Shown: positions 35,790-45,155 of the stretch, piece after piece
Position numbering within the stretch: the first letter of the stretch is position 1
How the letters are laid out: each line of letters starts with the position of its first letter
DNA from: Fuscovulum blasticum DSM 2131
GTDB lineage: Bacteria; Pseudomonadota; Alphaproteobacteria; Rhodobacterales; Rhodobacteraceae
Direction: 5' to 3'
Assembly: GCF_003034965.1 (NCBI RefSeq)
Contig: NZ_PZKE01000005.1
Location: forward strand, 124,001 to 188,000
DNA length: 64,000 nt
Translations under genes and position numbers: made by a program
Notes under the pieces: generated by a model
The model's database searches: none
Told to the model about the DNA's origin: nothing
What the model saw: the letters and a program-made list of their open reading frames with translations, nothing else

Positions 35790-38471
35790 TCATTCCTGCC
35801 CCTCCATCGCGGCAAGGATGCGGTGCGGCAACGCGGGCGTGCGGGTCAGGACGGCGCCGGTGGCGTGGCGAATGGCGTTCAGGATGGCCGGGGCGGTGGG
35901 GATCAGGACGTGTTCCCCCAGACCTTTGGCGCCGAACGGACCTTCGGGATCGGGGATTTCCAGCAGGATGCTGTCGATAGGCGGCACATCGCCCGCGGTC
36001 GGGATCAGGTAGTCGTGCAGATTCTCGGTCCGGCCTGAAAGATATTCCTCCATCAGCGCAAGGCCGATGCCCTGCGCGATACCTCCCTCGATCTGGCCGG
36101 TCACCAGTTGCGGGTTGATCGCGCGGCCCAGATCATGCGCGGCGGTGATGTGATACAGGGTGACCGTGCCAAGCGCGCGGTCCACCGAAAGCTCAACCAG
36201 TTGGGCGCCATAGCCGTAAACGGCATAGGGCGTGCCCTGGCCATTCGCATCCAGCCCCGTTGTGGGCGGGTCATAGGTTTCTTCGGCAGACAGGGCATAG
36301 CCGCGGGCGTCAACCGGCAGAGCGGTAAGGTCGATGCGGCGCCGGACCGGGCCATCGGTAACGGTGATGCACCCCGGCGCAAGGTCTAGACGGGCACCCT
36401 GCCCCGCATTGGCCAGCCGCAGGGTCGCATGGCGCAAGGCGCGGCCCGCCTTTTCCGCCGCCCGCCCCGAAACGAAGGTCTGACGCGAGGCGCTGGTCTT
36501 GCCGGCGTCCGGCGTGATCGCGGTATCGCCGCCCAGCAGGCGCAGCGCGGCAACCGGCAGCCCCAGCGCATCGGCAGCGATCTGCGCAATCACGGTGTTC
36601 GAGCCCTGCCCGATGTCGGTTGCGCCCTGATGCAACACCACCTCACCGCCCGGCGTCATACCGATGCGGATGGTTGACGGGTTGGGCAAGGCGGTGTTGC
36701 CGCAGCCATACCAGCACGAGGCGACCCCCACCCCGCGCCCCGGCCCCTGCGCGGCCCAGTCCAGCGCGGCGCGCCAGCGCGGACGCAATGCCTCAAGACA
36801 GGGGCCGATGCCGACCGCCTGCAGGATCTGGCCCGTGGCGCTGCACTGACCGTCGCGCAGCGCGTTCAGGATGCGGAACTCCAGCCGGTCCAGCCCGGCC
36901 TTTTCCGCCAGCCGGTCATACAGCGTTTCCTGCCACAGCGCGCCCTGCGGCACGCCGAAGCCGCGAAACGCGCCCGAGACCGGGCCATGCGTATGCACGG
37001 CGCGGGCGCGGGCGGTGATGTTCGGCGTCAGATAGGGGCCGGACACATGAACCGGCACCCGGTTCGCCACAGTCGGCCCCCAACTGGAATAGGCCCCGGT
37101 GTTGAAGCGCCCCTCGAACACGATGCCGGTGATGCGGCCCCTGGCATCGCAGCCGATCCGCCCCGTCATCTCGGCCGGGTGGCGCTTGGTGGTCGAGGCC
37201 ATGCTTTCGGCGCGGGAATAGATCATCCGCGCCGGCCGTCCAGTGCGCAGCGCCACCAGCCCGATCAGCGGCTGCACCGACAGATCAAGCTTCGAACCGA
37301 AGCCGCCCCCCACGGCAGAGGGGATGATGCGCACCCGCTCGGCCGGCAGGCCCAGGACCAGCGCGGTATCCTCGCGGTCCATCCCCGGCGCCTGGGTGCA
37401 GGCCCGGATCACCAGCGTATCGCCCTCGATCCAGGCAACACCGGCCTCGGGTTCGATATAGGCGTGTTCGACGTAAGACGTGGTGAAACTGCCCTCGACC
37501 ACATGCGCGCTGGCGGCCAGCGCCGCCTCGGCATTGCCCTTCTGCACCCGCCCCTCGATCAGCAGGTTCGCCTTGCGGTCGGGGTGCAGCAGGTGCGCAC
37601 CTTCGGATTCAGCCTCGGCGGGTGTCAACACAGGCGGCAGCGGCGCCCAGTCCACGGGAAAGCCGTCAAGGCTGGCCTCGGCACCCGGTTCAAAGGCCAC
37701 CAGCGCCACACATTCGCCCCGGAACCGCGCGGGGGAACGGGCAATGGCGGGCTGGTCGGCAAAGGGCGGGATGACGGAAAAGGCGTTGCGGCCGGGAATG
37801 TCGGCAGCCGTAAAGACACCGGCCACGCCGGGCCGGGCCGCGAACCCGGCCAGATCGCCGAAGCGGAACGCCGCATGGGGATGGGGCGACCGCACCGCCT
37901 TGACGGTCAGCGCCCCCTCTGGCGCATGGTCGGCGCCGAAACTGTCGCCCGCGACCTTGGCCGCACCATCCAGCCGGACCAGCGCCGCCCCCACCGCCTG
38001 CCCGGCCGGCGGCGCATCGGCGGCAACCGCGGGCGCCGCATCGCAGACGGCAGCAAGGATCTTGCGGTATCCGGTGCAGCGGCACAGCACACCGCCAAGC
38101 GCGTCCATCGCCTCGGCCTCGGTCGGGGTCGGGTTGCGGGCCAGCAGCTCTGCCCCCGCAATCAGCATCCCCGGCGTGCAGATGCCGCATTGCGCCGCGC
38201 CATGGCGCAGGAAGGCCGCGCGCAGCCGGGTCAGTTCCGGCGTTTCCCCTTCCACCGTCACGATCTCGGCCCCGTCGGCCTGCCCCGCCGGCACCAGACA
38301 GGAACAGACCGAGCGGCCGTTCAGCAGCACCGAACAGGCGCCGCAATCACCGGCGTCGCACCCTACCTTTGTGCCCCGCGCCCCCAGCCGTTCGCGCAGC
38401 ACTTCGGACAACCGTTCGCCGGGGGGGGCCGCGACCTGCACTGCACGCCCATTCAGGCGAAAGCCGATCAT
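35790..38471 (-). CDS. Molybdenum hydroxylase, fused 2Fe-2S and Mo-binding subunit
   Basis: An 893-residue xanthine-dehydrogenase-family protein in which the 2Fe-2S subunit (residues 1-150) is fused to the molybdopterin subunit. Plant-type cluster ligands are Cys38, Cys43, Cys46 and Cys58 (GCDAGDCGACSVLLNG); the second cluster uses Cys95, Cys98, Cys130 and Cys132 (QCGICTPG, CRCTGY). Moco-binding runs include VGGGFGSKLDLSVQPL and HGPVSGAFRGFGVPQGAL. The catalytic Glu is likely Glu853 in FGAKGLGEHV. The FAD subunit is encoded just upstream with a 4-base overlap. Such enzymes hydroxylate electron-poor C-N positions of N-heterocycles, which suits the downstream ring reductase. Confidence 0.93.
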   Translation of the reverse strand: MIGFRLNGRAVQVAAPPGERLSEVLRERLGARGTKVGCDAGDCGACSVLLNGRSVCSCLVPAGQADGAEIVTVEGETPELTRLRAAFLRHGAAQCGICTPGMLIAGAELLARNPTPTEAEAMDALGGVLCRCTGYRKILAAVCDAAPAVAADAPPAGQAVGAALVRLDGAAKVAGDSFGADHAPEGALTVKAVRSPHPHAAFRFGDLAGFAARPGVAGVFTAADIPGRNAFSVIPPFADQPAIARSPARFRGECVALVAFEPGAEASLDGFPVDWAPLPPVLTPAEAESEGAHLLHPDRKANLLIEGRVQKGNAEAALAASAHVVEGSFTTSYVEHAYIEPEAGVAWIEGDTLVIRACTQAPGMDREDTALVLGLPAERVRIIPSAVGGGFGSKLDLSVQPLIGLVALRTGRPARMIYSRAESMASTTKRHPAEMTGRIGCDARGRITGIVFEGRFNTGAYSSWGPTVANRVPVHVSGPYLTPNITARARAVHTHGPVSGAFRGFGVPQGALWQETLYDRLAEKAGLDRLEFRILNALRDGQCSATGQILQAVGIGPCLEALRPRWRAALDWAAQGPGRGVGVASCWYGCGNTALPNPSTIRIGMTPGGEVVLHQGATDIGQGSNTVIAQIAADALGLPVAALRLLGGDTAITPDAGKTSASRQTFVSGRAAEKAGRALRHATLRLANAGQGARLDLAPGCITVTDGPVRRRIDLTALPVDARGYALSAEETYDPPTTGLDANGQGTPYAVYGYGAQLVELSVDRALGTVTLYHITAAHDLGRAINPQLVTGQIEGGIAQGIGLALMEEYLSGRTENLHDYLIPTAGDVPPIDSILLEIPDPEGPFGAKGLGEHVLIPTAPAILNAIRHATGAVLTRTPALPHRILAAMEGQE

Positions 38472-39280
38472 GCGCAGCTCTCCACCGCCCGGGCCACCAG
38501 CTCCCGCGCCGCCCGCCGGCGATAGGCCGCCGTGGCGCGCACATCGTCAATGGGCGACAGCGCCGCGTAATCCGCCTGTCGGGCCCGGTCCGCCGCCCCG
38601 GCCACCGGGCCAAGCAGCGCCGCCTCGACCGCAGGCAACCGGCTGGCAACCGGCCCGCAAGCGCCAACCGCCACTGCCGCCCGGGTGATACGGTCGCCGT
38701 CCACGGTCAGGCGAACTGCCGCCATGGCGATCGAAATCACCAGATAGGCCCGCGCGCCCAGCTTTTGAAAGGCCGACCGCCCGGTCAGGGCCGTTTCGGG
38801 GATCAGCACGGCGGCAAGAATTTCTCCGGCGCGCAGGTCCACCTTGCGCGGCCCCAGCAGGAACCGCGCCAGCGGCAGGCGTCGAGCCCCGGCCGCCGAC
38901 AGCAGTTCAACCTCGGCGTCCAGCGCCAGAAGCGGCGGCACCCCATCGGCCGCGGGCGAGGCATTGCAAAGATTGCCGCCGATAGTGCCGACATTCTGGA
39001 TCTGCCGCCCCCCCACCTGACGCGCCGCCTGTTGCAGCGCGGCGCAGGCGGGAGGAAGGCCAGCCTCTGCGATCTCGCTCCAGCTTGTGCAGGCCCCAAG
39101 GCGCAGGCCGCCCGAAAGGCTGATCCCGCGCAGCGCGGCCACCGAAGTCAGATCAACCACCGGCCCGACCAGACGCGAACCCTGCCCCGGATACAGGTCT
39201 GTGCCGCCCGCCAGCACCCGCGCACCGGAGGCCACTGCGGGGAACACCTCGCTCAGGGTTGCGGGACGGAGATAGCCCAT
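38468..39280 (-). CDS. Molybdenum hydroxylase FAD-binding subunit
   Basis: A 270-residue CoxM/XdhB-type subunit passing electrons from the 2Fe-2S clusters to an acceptor. FAD-contact motifs are VLAGGTDLYPGQG (about residues 25-37) and GTIGGNLCNASPAADGVPPL. Start ATG 39280 (MGYLRPATLSEVFPAV) is preferred over a longer in-frame start that would cross the divergent marR promoter. It is the first gene of the long minus-strand cluster and its promoter must lie in 39281-39366. Confidence 0.92.
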   Translation of the reverse strand: MGYLRPATLSEVFPAVASGARVLAGGTDLYPGQGSRLVGPVVDLTSVAALRGISLSGGLRLGACTSWSEIAEAGLPPACAALQQAARQVGGRQIQNVGTIGGNLCNASPAADGVPPLLALDAEVELLSAAGARRLPLARFLLGPRKVDLRAGEILAAVLIPETALTGRSAFQKLGARAYLVISIAMAAVRLTVDGDRITRAAVAVGACGPVASRLPAVEAALLGPVAGAADRARQADYAALSPIDDVRATAAYRRRAARELVARAVESCA

Positions 39281-39335
39281 CTTGCCACCGGCTGGATTGT
39301 TCGCACACCAACAGGCTTCACGATCCGGCGGCACG

Positions 39336-39355
39336 CTGTCAACAGTCTTGCGCAA
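39336..39355. promoter_or_regulatory. Candidate MarR operator in divergent intergenic region
   Basis: Two small palindromes, CTGTCAACAG (39336-39345) and TTGCGCAA (39348-39355), sit side by side 11-30 bases before the marR ATG, within the 86 bases shared with the hydroxylase operon. They are candidates only; the arms are short. Confidence 0.3.
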
Positions 39356-39366
39356 ACGGGGAAGGC

Positions 39367-39801
39367 ATGGGTATTTCTGATGCAATGGCCCTGCCCGGAT
39401 ATGACCTTGATGCACAGATCGGCTACCTGCTGCGGCGGGTCACGCAGCGGCATCTGGCGCTGTTCGGCCAAGCCATTCCAGAACTGACCACGATGCAATT
39501 CGCCGTGCTGGCACGTCTGGCCGAACTGGGCCCCCTGTCGCAAAACCATCTGGGGCGCGAGGCGTCGATGGATGCCGCCACCATCAAGGGCGTCGTCGAC
39601 CGGCTGATCCGGCAGGGGCTTGTGGTTACCACGCCAGATCCTGACGACCGCCGCCGCCTGACGGTCAGCCTGACAGAGACTGGCGCCACGCTGGTTACCT
39701 CACTTGTTCCGGCCGCGCTTGCGGTGACCGAGGCCACGCTGGCCCCGCTGACCACCGAAGAACGCGCGACGCTTTCCGCCCTTCTGGCACGTCTGGCCTG
39801 A
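39367..39801 (+). CDS. MarR-family transcriptional regulator
   Basis: A 144-residue winged-helix regulator. Start ATG 39367 (MGISDAMALPGYDLDAQIGY) follows GGGGAAGG. The DNA-binding core is LGPLSQNHLGREASMDAATI then KGVVDRLIRQGLVV, with the wing at TTPDPDDRRRLTVSLTETGA containing the typical DxRxR. It is divergent from the molybdenum hydroxylase operon and upstream of the flavin oxidoreductase gene, so it likely controls both. MarR proteins of aromatic or heterocycle pathways usually sense a pathway substrate or product. Confidence 0.9.
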   Translation: MGISDAMALPGYDLDAQIGYLLRRVTQRHLALFGQAIPELTTMQFAVLARLAELGPLSQNHLGREASMDAATIKGVVDRLIRQGLVVTTPDPDDRRRLTVSLTETGATLVTSLVPAALAVTEATLAPLTTEERATLSALLARLA

Positions 39802-39925
39802 CAGCCGCCGCAGCGCAGCGCGAAATCCGACGCTCATCGGTCGCATTCCGCCATGAGCCGGGGCGCCCGCCGCGTCTAACCTGACCCGGCAACACCAGAC
39901 CGCACGCACAGACCCGGGGGGTCCA

Positions 39926-41965
39926 ATGTCGAACGATCCACTTCTGCAACCCTTCCAACTGCGCCACCTGCGCCTGCGCAACCGGATTCTGACCACCAGC
40001 CACGAGCCGGCCTATACCGAGGACGGTATGCCCAAGGATCGCTACCGGCTGTATCATCTGGAACGGGCAAAGGCCGGGGTTGCCATGGTGATGACGGCCG
40101 GTTCTGCCAGTGTCAGCCGCGACAGCCCGCCCGCCTTCGGCAATGTGCTGGTCTGGAAGGATGAGGTGGTGCCGTGGATGAAACGGCTGGCAGACGACTG
40201 CCACGAGGCCGGCGCGGCGGTGATGATCCAGGTAACGCACCTTGGCTATCGCACCCGCTGGGACAAGGGCGACTGGCTGCCGGTTCTGGGGGCAGGCCCG
40301 GCCCGCGAACCCGCGCACCGCGCCTTTCCCAAGGTGATCGAGGATTGGGACATCGACCGCATCATCACCGACTACGCCGATGGCGTGGAACGGATGCAGG
40401 CCGCCGGTCTGGACGGGGTGGAGTTCGAGGTCTACGGCCATCTGATGGACCAGATGTTCAGCCCGCTGACCAATGCGCTGGAGGGTGACTATGGCGGCAG
40501 CTTCGACAACCGCCTGCGCTTTGCAACCCAGGTTCTGGACGCCTGCCGCCGCCGTGTGGGACCGGATTTCCTGTTGGGAATCCGCTATGTGGCGGACGAA
40601 GATCATTCTGGTGGCATCACCACCGAAGATGGCGTGGAACTGGCGCGGCGGTTCCGGGACGCCGGGCTGATCGACTTCGTGAACGTCATACGGGGGCGTA
40701 TCCATACCGATGCCGCCCTGACCGGGGTGATCCCGGTGCAGGGTATGCGCAGCGCCCCGCATCTGGATTTCGCCGGCCGTATCCGGGCCGAAGTGGGGCT
40801 GCCCACCTTCCATGCCTCGCGGATTCCCGATGTGGCCACGGCCCGCCATGCGGTGGCGAATGGTCTGCTGGATATGGTCGGCATGACCCGCGCCCATATC
40901 GCCGACCCGCATATCGTGCGGAAGATCGCCGAAGGGCGCGAACATGACATCCGCCCCTGCGTCGGGGCCACCTATTGCCTGGACCGCATCTATCAGGGTG
41001 GCATGGCGCTGTGCATCCACAACCCCGCCACCGGACGCGAGGTCGAGGGGATGCCCCATGAGGCAACCCCTGCGGCGGTCCGCAAGAAGGTTGTCGTCGT
41101 CGGGGCCGGCCCCGGGGGGCTGGAAGCCGCCCGTGTCGCCGCCGAGCGCGGCCATGACGTGACCGTGTTCGAAGTGGCCGACCGCGCCGGTGGCCAGGTC
41201 CGCCTGACCGCGCAGACCAAACGACGGTTCGAAATGATTGGCATCATCGACTGGCGGATGGAGCAATGCGAGGCGAAGGGGGTAAAGTTCAACTTCAATA
41301 CATGGGCGGAAGCCGATGATGTTCTGTCTCTTTCCCCGGATGTTGTCATCGTTGCGACCGGCGGCCTGCCGCAAAAACCCACGCTGACAGCGGGCGATGA
41401 CCTGACCGTGACCGCCTGGGACATCCTGTCGGGCGACGTGAAGCCGGGCAATTCCGTGCTGGTCTATGATGATGCCGGCGACCACGCCGCCTTGCAGGCC
41501 GCCGAAGTGCTGGCCGAAGCCGGTGCCACGGTCGAGGTGATGACGCCAGACCGCACCTTCTCGCCCGAGGTGATGGGCATGAACCTCGTGCCCTATATGC
41601 GCGCCCTGCAAGGAAAATCTGTCACCTTCACCGTGACCTACCGCCTGCAATCGGTGACACGCGACGGCAACCGGCTGAAGGCGGTGATCGGCTCGGACTA
41701 CCTACGTGATCTGGCGCAGGAACGTCATTTCGACCAGATCGTCGTGAACCACGGCACGGAACCCAATGCGGGGCTCTACTTCGATCTCAAGCCCCGGTCG
41801 GAAAACCTTGGTGCGGTTGATTATTCCGCCCTGATCGACGGCCGTCCGCAGCCCGCCGGCAGGGGACCGAAAGGGTTTCGCCTCTACCGTATCGGCGATG
41901 CGGTCGAAGCGCGCAACACCCATGCCGCGATCTATGATGCCCTGCGGCTGATGAAGGACATCTGA
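39926..41965 (+). CDS. FMN/Fe-S/FAD oxidoreductase of the TMADH / 2,4-dienoyl-CoA reductase family
   Basis: A 679-residue three-part protein: old-yellow-enzyme-like FMN barrel (residues 1-335), cluster region, then FAD/NAD(H)-binding domains (VVVVGAGPGGLEAARVAAER near 390). Family members include trimethylamine and dimethylamine dehydrogenases and N-methyl-amino-acid demethylases. The cluster region reads RPCVGATYCLDRIYQGGMAL then Cys363: ligands Cys345, Cys351 and Cys363 are present, but Ala348 stands where trimethylamine dehydrogenase has its second Cys. A catalytic-type GHLMDQMFSPLTN run is present. It follows marR by 124 bases. A role in oxidative N-demethylation or ring reduction of the cluster's substrate is possible but unproven. 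Confidence 0.85.
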   Translation: MSNDPLLQPFQLRHLRLRNRILTTSHEPAYTEDGMPKDRYRLYHLERAKAGVAMVMTAGSASVSRDSPPAFGNVLVWKDEVVPWMKRLADDCHEAGAAVMIQVTHLGYRTRWDKGDWLPVLGAGPAREPAHRAFPKVIEDWDIDRIITDYADGVERMQAAGLDGVEFEVYGHLMDQMFSPLTNALEGDYGGSFDNRLRFATQVLDACRRRVGPDFLLGIRYVADEDHSGGITTEDGVELARRFRDAGLIDFVNVIRGRIHTDAALTGVIPVQGMRSAPHLDFAGRIRAEVGLPTFHASRIPDVATARHAVANGLLDMVGMTRAHIADPHIVRKIAEGREHDIRPCVGATYCLDRIYQGGMALCIHNPATGREVEGMPHEATPAAVRKKVVVVGAGPGGLEAARVAAERGHDVTVFEVADRAGGQVRLTAQTKRRFEMIGIIDWRMEQCEAKGVKFNFNTWAEADDVLSLSPDVVIVATGGLPQKPTLTAGDDLTVTAWDILSGDVKPGNSVLVYDDAGDHAALQAAEVLAEAGATVEVMTPDRTFSPEVMGMNLVPYMRALQGKSVTFTVTYRLQSVTRDGNRLKAVIGSDYLRDLAQERHFDQIVVNHGTEPNAGLYFDLKPRSENLGAVDYSALIDGRPQPAGRGPKGFRLYRIGDAVEARNTHAAIYDALRLMKDI

Positions 41966-42013
41966 TCCGTCGCGACTCGACAAATGGCTGCGTGGCGGGC
42001 ACATCTTCCCGCC

Positions 42014-42895
42014 ATGTCCGACCCGCACCGCCCCCTTGCCGCCGCCCTTTGGATGACAGGCTCCATCGCCTCGTTCTCGGCCATGGCAGTCGCGACGCGG
42101 GCGGTGAAGGTCCGGCATGAAACCTTCGAGATTCTTGCCTACCGCTCGATCCTGGGGCTGATGATCGTGCTGCTGGCGGCCACCCTGCTGGGCCGGCTGA
42201 ACCGCATCAGCGCCAGGCGCTTTCCCAGCCACGTTCTGCGCAACGGGTTCCATTTCACCGGGCAGGCCCTGTGGTTCTGGGCGGTGACGCAAATCCCGCT
42301 GGCCCAGGTCTTCGCGCTGGAATTCACCTCGCCGCTCTGGGTCATCCTGCTGTCGCCGCTGGTGCTGGGCGAACGGCTGACGCGGCCCCGGCTTCTGGCG
42401 GCGGGGCTTGGCTTTGCAGGCATCCTGATCGTCGCCCGCCCCGACTTTGGCCACATCGAACCGGGCGTGATGGCCGCCGCCGGCTGCGCGGTGTTCTTTG
42501 CCGCCACCATGCTGATGACCAAGAAACTGACCCGGGGCGAGGATATCCTGTCCATCCTGTTCTGGCTGACACTGCTGCAGGCGATCTTCGGCCTGGCGCT
42601 GTCCTTCCGCGATGGCGCCATCACCCTGCCCGACAGTGCCACCCTGCCCTGGCTTTTGCTGATCGGCCTTGCCGGGATCGTGGCGCATCTGTGCCTGACC
42701 ACGGCGCTGTCGCTGGCCCCGGCCAGTTTTGTGGGCCCGGTGGATTTCGCCCGCCTGCCGGTCATCGCCCTGATCGGCGCCGCCTTTTATGATGAGCCGC
42801 TGGCCTGGACGCTGGCCCTGGGCGCGGCCCTTATCCTGACGGCGAACTATATCTCTCTCCGGGCGGAATCCCGTGCACCCAAGCCACAGCTATAA
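42014..42895 (+). CDS. DMT-superfamily (EamA) transporter
   Basis: A 293-residue protein with ten predicted membrane helices in two EamA repeats, the usual drug/metabolite exporter size. The first repeat ends around WFWAVTQIPLAQVFALEFTS then PLWVILLSPLVLGERL; the second around APASFVGPVDFARLPVIALI then GAAFYDEPLAW. Start ATG 42014 (MSDPHRPLAA) is chosen over one 30 bases upstream. It is 48 bases after the flavin oxidoreductase on the same strand and could export a pathway intermediate, though family members are very varied. Confidence 0.85.
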   Translation: MSDPHRPLAAALWMTGSIASFSAMAVATRAVKVRHETFEILAYRSILGLMIVLLAATLLGRLNRISARRFPSHVLRNGFHFTGQALWFWAVTQIPLAQVFALEFTSPLWVILLSPLVLGERLTRPRLLAAGLGFAGILIVARPDFGHIEPGVMAAAGCAVFFAATMLMTKKLTRGEDILSILFWLTLLQAIFGLALSFRDGAITLPDSATLPWLLLIGLAGIVAHLCLTTALSLAPASFVGPVDFARLPVIALIGAAFYDEPLAWTLALGAALILTANYISLRAESRAPKPQL

Positions 42896-42908
42896 TCTCA
42901 CAAACCCG

Positions 42909-42954
42909 TGACGTTGCGTCATTGATTGACCCGTTTTGTCGTGCCCCCTAGCGT
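42909..42954 (+). promoter_or_regulatory. Promoter of the FadL-type gene with inverted repeat
   Basis: -35 TTGACC (42926-42931), a 17-base spacer and -10 TAGCGT (42949-42954). Just upstream is the inverted repeat TGACG-TTG-CGTCA (42909-42921), a candidate regulator site abutting the -35 element. Confidence 0.55.
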
Positions 42955-42990
42955 CAGCATCAGGGGAAATCCTTTCCAGGGATGAGGACA

Positions 42991-44130
42991 ATGAAAAAAC
43001 TGATGACAAGCGTCGCCGCACTGGCGGCAGCGGCGGGGATGGCAGAAGCAGGCGGGGTGGACCGTTCGGGCCAGTCCATCGGCATCATCTTCGAAAAGGG
43101 CAATTACGTCGAACTGAGCTACGGCGTGATCAATCCCAATGTGAGCGGCACTGATGTGGCGTCTCGCCCCACCGGCAGCGTGGCCGACAAGCACACCCTT
43201 CCGGGACTGGCGCTGAATTACAAGTTCAACGACAACTTCTCGGCCGCGCTGATCTACGAACACGCTTATGGCGCCGACATCAACTATCCAATGGGTCAAT
43301 CAATCTTGTTGGGCGGCACGTCGGCAGTGCTCGACTCTGAAGTTATCACCGGGATCCTGCGCTACAAGTTCGACGAGAACTGGTCAGTCCATGGCGGTAT
43401 ACGCGCTTCCAAGGCTTCGGGTGAAGTAACCCTGTCTGGCCTCGCCTACGACCCGCAGGGTCCGGCGAACCTGTCGGGCTACAACGTCTCATTCGACCCG
43501 GCTTGGGGCACCGGCTATCTGGTTGGCGCGGCCTATGAACGGCCTGACATCGCCCTGCGCGTCGCTTTGACTTATTTCTCCAAGGTGACCCATGATCTCG
43601 ATACGGTCGAGACATTTGCATCGCCATTGGGGCCTATTCCGGCCGGCGTGCCTCTCGCCAGCGTATTGTCGGTCGATACGCCGCAGGCTGTGAACCTCGA
43701 CTTCCAGTCGGGGGTGGCAAAAGACACACTGGTCTTCGGTACGATCCGTTGGGTGGACTGGTCAAACTTCCTGATCGACCCTGCCACATTCACTGCGGCA
43801 ACTGGCGGCGGCCTTGTCAGCCTTGAAGATTCGACCACCTACACCCTGGGTGTCGGCCGCAAGTTCAGCGACAACTGGTCAGGCTCGGTCTTTGCCACCT
43901 ACGAAGCCGGTGGCGATCCGCTGGTGTCGCCGCTGGCGCCGACCAATGGCTACAAGGGCATTGGCGTTGCTGCGGTTTACACGCAGGACAACATGAAGGT
44001 CACCATGGGCGTGCGCTATCTGAAACTGGGCGATGCCCAGCCGGAAACCGGCACCCCGGACGTGGCCCGCGCCAACATGACCGACAATGACGCCGTCGCC
44101 GTCGGTGTGCGTGTCGGCTTCAGCTTCTGA
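42991..44130 (+). CDS. Outer membrane transport protein, OmpP1/FadL family
   Basis: A 379-residue beta-barrel for uptake of long-chain fatty acids or other hydrophobic compounds. Start ATG 42991 gives a standard Sec signal MKKLMTSVAALAAAAGMAEA with cleavage near AEA-GG. The barrel strands alternate hydrophobic residues and the last residue is Phe (VGVRVGFSF), as needed for Bam-dependent insertion. AGGA lies three to seven bases upstream; an ATG at 42982 would overlap it. It is a single-gene unit with its own promoter and a strong terminator. Confidence 0.88.
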   Translation: MKKLMTSVAALAAAAGMAEAGGVDRSGQSIGIIFEKGNYVELSYGVINPNVSGTDVASRPTGSVADKHTLPGLALNYKFNDNFSAALIYEHAYGADINYPMGQSILLGGTSAVLDSEVITGILRYKFDENWSVHGGIRASKASGEVTLSGLAYDPQGPANLSGYNVSFDPAWGTGYLVGAAYERPDIALRVALTYFSKVTHDLDTVETFASPLGPIPAGVPLASVLSVDTPQAVNLDFQSGVAKDTLVFGTIRWVDWSNFLIDPATFTAATGGGLVSLEDSTTYTLGVGRKFSDNWSGSVFATYEAGGDPLVSPLAPTNGYKGIGVAAVYTQDNMKVTMGVRYLKLGDAQPETGTPDVARANMTDNDAVAVGVRVGFSF

Positions 44131-44154
44131 TCGCTCTGCGCCTGACGCAGACCC

Positions 44155-44181
44155 AACCCGCCCCTTCGGGGGCGGGTTTTT
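44155..44181 (+). terminator. Rho-independent terminator of the FadL-type gene
   Basis: AACCCGCCCC/GGGGCGGGTT arms with a TTCG tetraloop and a T-run, 24 bases after the stop. Confidence 0.93.
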
Positions 44182-44242
44182 CGTTGCACCCCCCGGCCGG
44201 CGGCAGTAGCAAGACCCCGGACAGGCAGGCTAGGACGGTGCC

Positions 44243-45130
44243 ATGATCTACAGCTCGGGGCAGGATTATCTTTCGGCATCGCACAAACGGATCATGCTGT
44301 TCGGCATGTCTGGCCTGGGCAAGACCTATCTGTCGAACATGCTGCGCGACGAACCCTTGTCCAAGGGCGGCGGCTGGTTCCATTACTCGGTCGATTACCG
44401 CATCGGCACGCATTACATGGGCGAATTCATCGCCGACATGTTCAAGCGCGAAGCGATGAAGGTGCCACTTCTGCGCGAGCTGATGATGACCGACAGCGTC
44501 TTCATCGCCTCCAACATCACCTTCAACAACCTGGCGCCGCTTTCCACCTATCTGGGCAAACCCGGCGATCCGGCCAAGGGCGGCCTGCCCTTTGCCGAAT
44601 ACATGAAGCGGCAGGACCAGCACCGTGAGGCCGAGGTGGCAGCCACGCTGGACAGCGCCCGTTTCATCGCGCGGGCCGAAGACATCTATGGTTACAGGAA
44701 TTTCGTCTGCGATACCTCGGGCTCGATCTGCGAGGTGGTGAACCCGCATGACGCGCATGATCCGGTGATGACGCAGCTTGCCAGCACATTGCTGATGGTC
44801 TGGATTCGCGGCTCTGATGCCCATACGGCAGAGCTGGTCCGCCGGTTCGACCGTGCGCCGAAGCCGATGTATTACCAGCCCGCCTTTCTTCATGAAATGT
44901 GGGAGGAATATCGGTCAGCCTTCGGAAAAACCGAAGAAACCTGCGATCCCGATCACTTCGTGCGCTGGACCTATGCCCGCGCTCTGGCGCACCGCCAGCC
45001 GCGCTATGCAGCCATGGCGAAATGGGGTGTCACGGTTACTGCCGAAGAAGTGGCCGAGGTGCGCAGCCCCGGCGATTTCGATGCCTTGATCGCCCGTGCC
45101 ATTGACCGGCGCCTGCCGGTGCATATCTGA
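44243..45130 (+). CDS. P-loop ATPase of unknown function upstream of metA
   Basis: A 295-residue protein with one clear motif: Walker [15 protein letters not shown] (about residues 21-34). A region [20 protein letters not shown] with two Cys follows, and [20 protein letters not shown] may hold the nucleotide-lid Arg. It has no sensor or Walker B sequence I can name with confidence. It starts a tight run with metA (25-base gap) and the alpha/beta hydrolase, and the arrangement looks like an operon. Not a known methionine enzyme; kinase-like activity on a small molecule or protein is conceivable. Confidence 0.75.
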   Translation: MIYSSGQDYLSASHKRIMLFGMSGLGKTYLSNMLRDEPLSKGGGWFHYSVDYRIGTHYMGEFIADMFKREAMKVPLLRELMMTDSVFIASNITFNNLAPLSTYLGKPGDPAKGGLPFAEYMKRQDQHREAEVAATLDSARFIARAEDIYGYRNFVCDTSGSICEVVNPHDAHDPVMTQLASTLLMVWIRGSDAHTAELVRRFDRAPKPMYYQPAFLHEMWEEYRSAFGKTEETCDPDHFVRWTYARALAHRQPRYAAMAKWGVTVTAEEVAEVRSPGDFDALIARAIDRRLPVHI

Positions 45131-45155
45131 CCCGCATCAAGGACCAGATCCCGAA

